Origin: Bugula neritina
Lineage: Eukaryota; Bryozoa; Gymnolaemata; Cheilostomatida; Bugulidae
Assembly: GCA_964035545.1 (NCBI GenBank)
Contig: OZ037767.1
Location: 20,686,628-20,750,627 of the forward strand
Direction of reading: 5' to 3'
DNA length: 64,000 bases
This document shows positions 42,101-54,100 of the stretch, one piece after another; the first letter of the stretch is position 1; every line of letters begins with the position of its first letter. Below the pieces are notes generated by a model that was not told where the DNA came from, searched no databases, and saw only the letters and a program-made list of their open reading frames with translations. The position numbers were made by a program, and so were the translations under genes.

Positions 42101-45100
42101 ACTGCTTTACCAGACTCTATAGTAGTCATTGTAGATGCTAGATTGCCCAGGTGTAAGATAGCCTAGATACTAGCTACAAACTACACTCATATTCAGTGCC
42201 GTGCAGCTGGTATGAGCTGTGTTATGCTGCAATTAGCTATGGTCAGAAGGCTACAACAACTGTGGAGCTGATAGTCATCTTCTTACACTCTGACACTCTT
42301 CCTCCATCCTGCCTTCCTCCTGCATTCAGTTTACTTAGTGAACACCTCGTGATCTTCAGTGTTGGGACAGATAGTGCCCTCTGTGTTGATCTAATGCACC
42401 AGTGTACTCTTTGTAATAATAATAGCTGCTGTTGGTTTAGTTAGATTGAGTTGACTCTGTTCATAATGCAACATTCACTAAAGTCTCATGTTTAAAATGC
42501 TAACATGAAAAAAAAGTCAGCTATTAGTAGGTTCTGTCCCACTCAAGAAATTCACTATTTCAGCTGTTGTTTCCTGCTGCTAACTTCAGGCCTAGTTGTC
42601 TTTTTAACCAAGTTTCTTTTGACTGGCTTAAAGTTGGGTGGTTGGGTGGTTGGGTTTATCTCACAGAGACAGCTTTTCATACTACGAATATCCTCTAGAA
42701 CCGCAGCTATATGGAAAACTTCACCTGCTGTTGGATTTCTGAATATCCCTAAAAGATTGAGGCACAATAACATAGTAATAACTTTTCTATAGAAGGTTCG
42801 TCAACCATGAAATTGCTCAAAAATGCAAAGCCAACATAAACAGCTCAGTCAGACTGACTACTGATGACTCATTACTGAGTGGTAGGTGTTGACACCCCAC
42901 TGCTCTCTCCATACAGGCCTGCTATTAGAACTTCCTGTCTTCTTTTACAGGTCAGCAAAGGCACTTGGCATCTTCACCCACCGGTTTGCCATGGTTTTCT
43001 GACTCTGTGATGTTGTGTTCTTGTTGTAGCTTTATCGCTTTGCCTTACAGCTGGGCTTGGTTGGTCAAACTGATGCTGTTTTAACTGCCATTAAGTTTGC
43101 TCTGTGGTTGTTTCCATGAAATGTAATGTAACTACAGGCATTTATATATACTAGAGCATTTAGGTATATAATACCAGTCAATATGTTTGTTACTTTTACT
43201 GCTTTTACTACTGTTACTCTAACCACTGTAAGAGTCAGTATATTCTAGGTTTGAGATCAACTCTACAATTTCTATCTAAGCATAAGATGATGGGGTAACT
43301 CCTAGGAAAATACTGCTTTACATAATGATTATAATGCAAAGTTTTTTTTTTCTCATTATTATTAAGCTATAACAATAGGCTAAGATGATAATGATAGTAC
43401 ACACTTAATCCACTAGCATCTACATCTCATTGGTTTCCTCTCAGGGGACATATGTCCTAATAGAGCTCATTTCACTATCCCCTCATTTTCTATTTAATTA
43501 AAATTAATGTTACAGAAATTAATCATAGATTTTTACTAGCTTATGATTCAGCGGGTGTGGCCACCTATAGCTACTGGCAGTCATTGTAAACCAATTTACT
43601 GTCTCTCTTTGCTACTACCACTTCAGTTTTGTCAACAAGGCAGTTGTTTCAATAAACAGTTGGATAACCAGAGCTGAGAATCCTTCACATGTCCTGTCAA
43701 TGGGCTGCATTAAAATCTAATAAAGGTATTAAACCGCCATATGATTGTTGTTCTTTCTGGCCATGCCACTTGAAACCCTATCAAAACTGCTCTCTAGAGC
43801 TGGAAATACTTGGGCCAGTAGTTTTATGATAGGCTAGTCAACTTCATACTCAAATACTGTATGTTGGAGCTGGTAAACTTATTATGTACAGTAGTATTTC
43901 TATGTCACCCTGTCACATACATAGTTGAAGATAGGAAATATAAAGACAGTGGAGTATTGGTGTAAAATATTAGTTAAGCTACAAACATGATGCTGTATAT
44001 AAGTTCTGGGTTAAATAAAGAAGGTTTTTGCCTTAATCATATGAACTGAGTAAAATATTGGTGGTTATTATGATTCATACTACACATTTGTCATCATTAT
44101 ATTATTATTATGATATACATAGAGTTGGTGTAATAGTGGATCTTTTTTCTAGTAATTTAGGTAGGTGATTCGAGAGCTTTTGTGTTGGCAATTTCTTAAT
44201 TTAGCAAATAATGCAATATTTATTGAATGTGTGGAAGGTTTTATATATCTGTGTATACTATAATATAATAAGACAACCTAATGAGTGATAGTTGATATAT
44301 TATATCTGGTTAGTGTTCATGGCTTTAAGTAGAGATACATATCATGTTTTCTTGTAATTTCAGAAAGACTGTTAATGCTAAAAGGTGACTGTAATAGATG
44401 GTTTTTTCTACCCCAATTGGCCTTTCTACCCGCAGTACATAATAAGGATTTGCTGCCCTATGCATCCCCCACTTCATTATATATACTCAACCATAATGAT
44501 AGTTGACACATTTCCCTCTTTCTCGTAAACTATTTTATTGCCAATAAAGTGTAACCATGCAGCTGCTATTCTATTAGTTTTACTATAGGTGACTAATCAC
44601 TATGGGCCAAAGACTTCATTGTTATTGCTTACAATTAGTGACTATGGAGAGTTGTTTTACTTAATACTAAAAATAGAATGCAAACATTATTGTATTATCC
44701 ATATATATGTGTGTAGTGTGTGCTTGTGAATTCTAGTTATAAAATTTGGTCTTATCAAGTGTTTTACCTCTAAAAACTGAATTTATCAACAAATTTGTTA
44801 AACTTCAATATTATTCAAATATTGTTTATATGTGTTCAGATTTTTGCTGTGTTGACTGCGACTAATTTTTGTTGTTGCAATAATATAAAACCTGCTAGCA
44901 CCATTACAGCTTTTTCCCAATTATCATTAGATTAGTTGGGTTTCAGGTGTCAACTTAGGTATTTGATAGTTGTCTTCTCTTGCAATGTGTGACCCTAGCT
45001 TATACAACCTCGTTAGGATTATATTTTCTATGTGATTAAAACTAGTATTTAGATGTCTGTAATACATATTCCCATATGGTCTAGGGGTTAGGATTCCTGG

Positions 45101-48100
45101 TTTTCACCCAGGCGGCCCGGGTTCGATTCCCGGTGTGGGAACATCTTTTTTTGCTTTTTAGGAATCAAAAAGTGTTTGTGCTGTAGTAGCATTTTTGTAA
45201 ATAATTATTTATACTAAATATTTAATATCGTTTTTTTTAAACTCAAACTTTTACTTTTTCGCAAGTCACTAAACAAAATTTTAATGTCTGTTGAAAACAA
45301 AATATTCATCCCAATCTAACTTGTTTAAATTTCAGCCATGTCAGGTTCTTGAGCTTGGCTCACAAAGTTTTATGTCTGTTTTATTGTGCTGTGCTACGTG
45401 CTATGCGTTATTGTATCTGAACTTTGCTAGGTTAGCCTCACATATTATATCAAGTGTTGTATAAATAACAATCTAAAAATATCAAGTAATAAAGCGTGGT
45501 GTTTTGTGCAGGTGCAGCCAACATAATATTAGTAGGTGCCGATCTTCTAAATAGTTGATGTTTCTCTAAAAGGTTACCTTCTAGCTAGATCTTTGTTACT
45601 TTTGCAGTTCAATACAGAGCCTTTGTTGGAGCTGTGATTTCTCTGGTGGCTGGTGTTATCTGTGTGTAACACAGTACCAGAAAGTGTCGATATGGAGGGT
45701 GGAGGGAGTCAGGGCCCAACTCAAACTCAAGCTTGTCCGTAAAATCAGCAAAAACCCTCTTCCTCAAGGTACTGGCAATTAGGAGACAGGTTATGCTGCT
45801 TTTAGCTGAGCATAACAACGGTTAGCATGGGTGGTTTAAGCACCATTCTCACTACCAGGGCTAACCTTACTGTCAGTGTTATTTTCTCTATAACATGTAG
45901 TATATGTTTACACTATTTTCTCTCATTTTATTAAGTTTAGAAATTTTCCTTGAAATTTATTTTTACAAGCAAACTGCAAGTATTTGTAATTATCAAAAGT
46001 TGTGTGACTCATAAATATGGCTGATTCTTGTCCAGGGTGTCTGTGGAACCCTGTGAGAGATATCCTAGCCATTGTCACCTCTGAGCAATGTAATCTTTAC
46101 TTCCGACATTCAGACAAGAAGAGCTCAATGGCTCTGCCAATACAAACTCAGTGAGTCACACAGACCTCTATTTACTCCATCTGATATATTGTATATTATT
46201 TGGTATCCTTGTGGTTTAGTACTCCAGTCTTAGGACATGCTAGAGGCAATATATGTATAGTTTACTGTGTATATTATGTATAGTTTACTGTGTATATTAT
46301 GTATAGTTTACAGTGTATATGTTATGTATGGTTTACTGTGTATATTATGTATAGTTTATTGTGTATATTATGTATAGTTTACTGTGTATATTATGTATAG
46401 TTTACTGTGTATGTTATGTATAGTTTACCGTGTATGTTATGTATAGTTTACTGTGTATATTACGTATAGTTTACTGTGTATATTATGTATAGTTTACTGT
46501 GTATATTATGTATAGTTTACTGTGGATGTTATGTATAGTTTATTGTATATATTATGTATAGTTTACACTGTATATGTTATGTATAGTTTACTGTGTATGT
46601 TATGTATAGTTTACTGTGTATATTATGTATAGTTTACACTGTATATGTTATGTATAGTTTACTGTGTATGTTATGTATAGTTTACTGTGGATGTTATGTG
46701 CTGTTATACAGTAGCAATGCCCTGAGGTGCGCCTGCTGGTCAGACCAAGGAGATAAACTGTATGTAGCAACCAAATCCACTGTGTGGATATTCTCCTGGG
46801 CCAACATCGACCACAAGATAAAAGAGTTTTCCAGCGAGGAAACGCTGCTCATGGGGTACTAATACACTAGTTACTATTTTAAGTATAATTTTTCTAGCAT
46901 TCACTGGTTTTTTAGACAACCCATTTTTGTAATTGCAAGGTCATGGGTTATATTTCCTGTATTCTAATTATATCAGATGTAGGTACTCTACACAATCATC
47001 AGGAGTGGATAACTGCAACTGCCTAGTGGGGGGTAACTCCAATTAAAGGTATTCCTATGTATACCACAGAGTTTGAATTTTCTGAAGTCATATTCATTGC
47101 TTCTTTAAAGTTTATTTATTCAAACACTGCTGGTTCAGATTATATGCTGATTATAATAGCTGTAATGTTGAGTCTAAAATTATGTAGATAGAGTGAAATT
47201 CTTCAACATTGAGTCATTGTTTTGGTTTTTGTTACCTGGATTCAGTAAAGCCTAACAAACCTAATTATTAGTAATTTCCCCAATAATGGTAAGGAATAAT
47301 TTGGAATTGTCTTCCATTTTCATTAAATTAATTCACTTCTTGCAACTTTTAAAACAAATTTAAAATTGCCACTAAACTAAGTGAAACAGATTGCTTGTTT
47401 AAATTGGAACTGGATTTTAGGAGAGAAGGAAACATATTGAAGATGGTTGCCATTGGCAAGGACTACTTACTGCTTACTAAGGAACTTCCATTGGATAAAC
47501 TTTGCACCCAGGAAAGCCTTACAGTTGGTATGCATTTTCTCTTTCGATGTTCTATTAGTGCTAAACTCACTTTCAGTCTCACCCAGTATTTCTGTAGTAT
47601 CTTCAGTATCTTCAGTTTGCAACAGTTGGAATAGATGTGGTGTTTCTGGTATTCAGATTATCTCTTTTACTGGTAGTTGGATTTTTCTCCCCACACTTTG
47701 CTGAATAGTCTCAAAATATACAAAAAAATGATTACTAATTCAACAAATTTGTTAAGCTACAAGTTATACTAAAAATAATGACAACACAGAAATAAAAACA
47801 TATTATCTAAAATCTAAATGCCTAAATACTGCCAGATTAGCAGCCACTTAGTTACAGTGTCCACTGTATTCCCAGTACCAGCTTAGCAGTAAACAACATA
47901 CAACAGTGTTGTCTAGAGTTGTCTTTCCTTATTTACTCGTATATTATATGTACGTTTCCTAATTGTTGCGCAAATAATGCTGTTGTGAATATCCAATAAA
48001 GATTGTTTTAAGAAAAATGGCATCGAAGTCCAGGTTGTGACCTGCTTGTCGCAAGATCTATTGAAAATAATGTTAGACTATCATATCTATTTGGACACAA

Positions 48101-51100
48101 TCAATGTCTACCAATACCTGTTTAAGAAGTTCTGTTCATATTAATAGAAAGCAGGAGGCCCATTGGTTTCTAATCAACATAGTGGTACATAAACATCAGT
48201 GACTCTACACATTGGCAGGGAAATTTTACCCTTCATTTTTATATAACAACATCTTTGGATACATTCAATAAGACTCAAACTTAGCATCATATAAAATGTG
48301 CGAATAACCTTTTTGGAGAGAAGGCAATTTTCAACACCTCTATTTGTGTAATCAATTGTAAAAACAACTTGACTAAAAAAACATTTCTGAATGCCAACCT
48401 TGACAAATTTAGAATTTCTATTGAAGCTCTGTTTTGGTTTGAATAAACATTATTTTCAGTGTAGATGGTAATTTTAGCCTGATTATGCAATTGGTAGAGT
48501 GCAATTGGTAAAACATCATTGGCACTTCAATGCTGCTGTACCATTGAGCTACTCTGATCACGAGCTGAGCTGGCAGCTGATCTACAATAGCTGGAATGCT
48601 ATACACGTTATAATTCTGGTCAATTTAAAACATTTATAAACATTTGCTACTGGTTTCGTTTTTCAATTGTTCAGATGCTGTTTATTTATATAAAAATGTT
48701 TCATGCAGAAGTATCTGAAATATAATTTTCAGCTTCATACACTGCAAACTCACCTACGTAATACAAAAATATGCTGAATTACACAACACCTCGCCATATT
48801 GCTCTATAAATCTTATTCATACCAAACTATAAATTTTTATTACAGTTGTTGTAGCGGTATAGTATGTTTCACTTGCGTTCAGATTTTACTAAATTTCTCA
48901 GAAGCTTCATGTATTTTTTTGGTTTGTCGACCTTATTTTAGTTATTCATGTACTTTTATTAGATTTTACAAATATTTCGAGCGATTTATCAACATTTGAA
49001 TAAACACACATTGCAGCTGCCAGTTGCAGCGCAAAGGGTGTGGCTGTGTATGCATTATTCTGCAATCAATCATGTCTGCTCTAGATATGGAGGCTGCCAT
49101 GATATCTCCCACTGATACCCTCATGAATCTCACAGCTGCTCATCAAGGTGTCGAGGATGTTTCATCTACTCTAGCCTTAGTTTCTACTAGTGGTTCTGAG
49201 GTCAAGGTCGTGTCGGAAACTAGCCTGGTCGGCCTCCTGTCTCCAGATCTCCTGTCTTACTCGGTATGTGTTACTCGCAGAAAGTCATTTTTGTACTGCA
49301 ACAGACTCGCCGCTTTCCCGTCTGGAACTCTGAAGTTATTCTCGTCTAGACAGCCGTGTCATTGGCCTCTTCATAAAAACCAGGCCCCGTTGAACCTTTG
49401 CCAAAGGTGGAAAAATGTGAATCTAACAAGAAATTTTAATTAAATGTATTTAATTAGAATTGTTATTTTGAAAACTTTATAAAACAGAATCAGTATCTAA
49501 ATTAATGTGACTCATGTTTTCACGTCTTATTGACTTTTTGAGTGCATTTCTGTGGTCAGATACAAAGTATAAATACATGCACTGCAAACACTTGGCTCTT
49601 ACACTGACTACAGAAAGATTTGTTGAGTTGTGATTTCCTTTTAAATTTCGAGGCATGTTGTGGCTAAAGTTAGCATAAATTACAAAATCTTGTGACATTT
49701 CCTCATTACAGTAAATAAAAACACGTGTTATGCAGTGTCAGGGCTCCGTGTTTATGGTTACCACCCTGTCAACTGCCCTGCTCTGCTACCTGTCCACTCC
49801 CTGGGGGGCAAAACCTGCCAATTCCCACGGCTGTCTCTTACCACCCACTTTGATAGCTGCCGCTGTCTTAGTACACAGCAGAGTTTACTAAATCTCCATG
49901 TTGTAGTTTGATGGCAAGTCTCAACTGGTGGTGGTGGGAAGCAACGCCCAGTCAACTCTACATTTCTTTACAGTATCCGGTCTCGGCACCTTTATAAGAC
50001 AGCATGACATTGTAAGTACGTGTATGTATGTAGTGTATGTGTGTATGTACTTTGTGTATGTACTGTATATGAGTACTGCATGTGCTGTAAGTATGTGCTG
50101 TGTGTACTGTAACTACTGTGGACGTGAGCGCATGAAATGCTTTTACACTGAATATACATGTAAGTATCATATACAAATATACACAATAATGCTATTACAG
50201 TGTACATATGATTTCAAACTGTTTTATGATAGGCTATGCATGTATAGTCTTCATCCAAATGATTTCTTCTCCCTTGCTGGGTTCATAGGAGTAACATTGG
50301 GGTCGCTCTAGACTCTACAGTTATAATAATATCTATCTGTGAATGCGGCATCGAATTTTCACAGTTTTAATGGAATTATAAAACAAACCACATGCGGGTT
50401 CGGTTGAGTAGTTCCCGTAAACTTCCAGAAGGTAGTATATGGGTTGCTGTCATACAGAACCTTCTGGAATGTTTCCGTATTTGAGATTTGGCAGGGAAGA
50501 CATTGTTGATGTTACCTAATGTCCTGTAATATGTAGAGGGTGTGTGAAAATCCGTCTTTTAGTTGGCAATTAATTAGCACGCGTTGCAATCATGCAAATC
50601 GTGTTGACTGTTGTATGAACTTTTGCTGCTCATAGCCAAAGCTCCTCTTTTTCATATCTAAGTCAAGTCGTGGCTCCCTTTACCTATGTTCTCCTGGAAC
50701 TCCGCTATGCACACAAGCCAGGCCCTGCTACAGCACAGCAGCTGTACCTTCTCATCAGTATTCGTATCAACGAATCGCTTGCTCTCAATACACCTGCCTA
50801 GCGTTGCGAAACTCCACACAGAAATTATTTTAAAGCTGCTGCGTAAAGCAACTATTCCACATTTAGGAGATTCGCCTGCAATTTCTCAATAACTCCTTCA
50901 AATGTTTTTCATGTGTTTTATGCTTCATGTTATAAATTATGCAAAGAAATCTGCACCAAGCCAACAAACTTTTCATAGTATTTAGTGGGGGGAAGGAGGC
51001 GCCAGGTTTCCCCATCTTTATAAAAGTGTAGTTTAGTTTGAGCAGGCTAAATGTTTTAAAATTAATAAATATTTCTTAAGAAAGCTGGGTGTGTGCAATA

Positions 51101-54100
51101 CCGTTGGTTTTGTATATAAACTCCCATGCTGTCAGTCTTTAGCTTTCGTCCAAGTTATGTCTTAAGAAAAACTTAAACTTGTGAGATCAATTGGTAATAG
51201 ATGTGAGAAAGTGACAGCTATTTTAGTTGAGAATATGCGCTTGCATTGGAGATGGTGATCCCCTATATAAGTATGGGGATCACCATTTTATAAATAAACT
51301 GATCTTCTGCATTTGTCTGTCCATGTCTAACAGATGCTGCCCGACAGCGAAAGGCCGAAAGGTCTATGCAAGTCTTCTCTACCTCAGTCTGTCCTCATAC
51401 TAATCGGGAAACTAAAAACTACCGACTCCGCTCTTCCTTCAGCAGATAAAGATGCGGAGTATGAGCTGAAACTCAGTCTCACTCAACTATATCCTTCAGG
51501 TTAGTGTGACTCACCTATACCCTTCAGGTTAGTGTGACTCAACTATATCCTTCAGGTTAGTGTGACTCAACTATACCCTTCAGGTTAGTGTGACTCAACT
51601 ATACCCTTCAGGTTAGTGTGACTCAACTATACCCTTCAGGTTAGTGTGACTCAACTATATCTTTCAGGTTAGTATGACTCAACTATACCCTTCAGGTTAG
51701 TGTGACTCAACTATACCCTTCATATCGGTCTCGCTTATAATCGAACTGGGAATAGTTGTGGAGTGGTGATTTGAGAAATGGCGCAACTGATACAATCTTT
51801 GCCGTTTTACGTTTTTTTCAACGATTTTCGTGCTGTTTTTTGTGACATTTACTACCCTTGTAAAATAATCTGAGTGGGTGTCGTGCCAAAGGTATTATTT
51901 GATAGCATGGTAAATGCAAGCTGTAGCCTGCAGTGGAGGTGTGCATGCATTACATCATAAGGACACAGAGTGCAACTTCTCTACTACTAACCACTAACTG
52001 CTAAGTTTAACCCAGCTTTTGGTATTTTCAGATCTATTTAAAGTTTAATAAGTTATTGAGTAATTCGTTACAATCTGCTTTGAGTTTATGACTCAGCATT
52101 TCCTATCACTTCACTCAACTAATATAAGTATCTTATAATCTCTACCCATGTTAGTGTTTACATGACATGACAGGTTCTACTCAGCTGTACCTTTGTGTCC
52201 TTGGGTGGGCATAATACCACCTGTCTATACATTTTCTAATGTGCTCTGAGGCTATCTGTGTATTCTACAGAGTACCTGCTGCTGATTTGATGTTTGTTTT
52301 CCTGTTTACAGAGGTACATGAGCCCCCTGTGTCTCTGCCGTCCACTCTTAAAGCTCCGGCTATTGTGGAGTTATCTGATGCCGGTGACCTGGCAAAGGTC
52401 AGCAACACCAGTTCTAGCAGTGACAGCGCTGACTTGAATTCCGTACTTGTGAGGAATGGCTCTAAAGATCAGCTCAAGTTGAACATGGCCACAGCTTCAA
52501 ACAACCAATCGCATTCCTCGTATGGTGCCAGCAGCCAATCAGATTTACCTGCTGTCAAAGCGAGTGGTCATGCAGCGGACTATTTTAGTAATAAAATACA
52601 GAATAATGTGAACGAAGGCAGCGGGGAGTCAGCGGAGACCCTGCTGGTGGCTAGCATGCGGAACATCACCAAGTCAGATGAAAGTTCTATACACAATCAT
52701 GTGGACGCAGGTGAGACTCGAATTACTTTGTATCCTCAGCTTTAGGTAGAAATATTGCTGTGAGGAGGGCACAACTTTATATATCTTGTAAATGAAATTT
52801 TCGGCATTATTACTAGAAATTAGGCTACTGTTAGTGTGGGAGCCCCATGTGACCCTCCAATGTAATAGTGTCAGTAAAGAAAGACTTTTACACGATTCTA
52901 CTCTCTTCTCCAACTTCTACTAATTTTATTCTATATATTTGAATCAAAGTGCTGGTTTGGAATTATCTCGCCCCTTCTGTGGGACAAACTCCTTTATACA
53001 AATACTCTGCAGTTGCTTTTTGGGAAAAAAAGTTTTTTCTCGGAGCTGAGAGGTGGTCCTGAATATGTGTAAACCTTGTCTCCTGGTGATACAGAATGTC
53101 ATTCACCTGGCTCTTGAACCACTTGGGTGTCTCAAGTGAAGGACGATGTAATCTTTCATGTGTCATTAAATTTTTAGAATTTCTCTTTGTATAACATTAT
53201 GTGAGGTATTTTAATTTCATAATGTCGGCATGGTGACACTGGTATTCACACCCTACATTACATAACTTGAGACCCTGGCTTGGAACCCACCACTCTGCCA
53301 TCACCTGTTGCCTCATGTCAAGCATTTATCAAATGACTTTTGTTTAACAGTGCTAACAATATTGTAACATAATATATCAACCATAGAAATTCTGGACTGA
53401 ATAAATAAAAGAGGCTAAAAATTTTATTGAATAAATTAGCTGTCAAATTGATAAATTTTGGGCATTATATGATTATTTATATAATTTATTGAATATGGTT
53501 GATGCCATAATGTCTCAGGTGTAAGTTGGAGCAGCTTTTCCCAAGTACTTTGGCCCAATGTGCCTAATAATATGCACTCTTCAAAATCAATTTTTTTGCC
53601 ATTTTGACAGATTTTTTGGGCTAAGGTCACACCGTACAATGCAGTACCTCCGTATCAATGTTGACATTGTAAACTTAAAAGTGTATCACAGCCAACATAA
53701 CACAAGAGACGCTGCATCCGTCTCACTGATTTATGTGGCAATTCTAAACTGAAACGTTTCAACTTGAAAATTTTTTTTCAATCCTTTGTAAGCACTGCCC
53801 TGCATCAAAGTTATGTAATTGGATCCTAGTTCATTTCTACAATTAATCAATATTAGCTGTTTATTAATCACTAATCTCTCTGAATTATTATGGGCAGAGA
53901 ATTTATTGAGATAATTGAACTTTTTGCTGAAGAATAAACGCAGTTTGAAATAGTCACTGTGCAGGTGTTAACAGCACAGTGTGCTCCATCTCCAGTGATA
54001 GAGCCATCTGTCTAGTTTAAGTCTCTCTCTGTAGTCATTGGTAGCTCAGCTTGCTTCTAAATGGTTCTTGTAAGTCACTAGATTATGTAGCTGGTGTGTT

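Larger units (their letters stand above)
41293..45607 (+). other. WDCP intron 2
   Basis: A 4.3-kb AT-rich intron holding the tRNA-Glu gene at 45070. A segment at about 42505-42792 is open on both strands but has no homology or splice fit I can support. Confidence 0.55.

Noticed and set aside
44350-44510. Open frame after TTTCAG at 44363 as the missing WDCP exon
   Set aside because: No good donor, and the exon at 45608-45768 fits both phase and homology far better.
45609-45818. 69-residue - strand frame
   Set aside because: Antisense shadow of WDCP exon 3.
49017-49084. Acceptors at 49016, 49023 and 49029 for WDCP exon 7
   Set aside because: None keeps the reading frame from exon 6; the acceptor at 49084 does.
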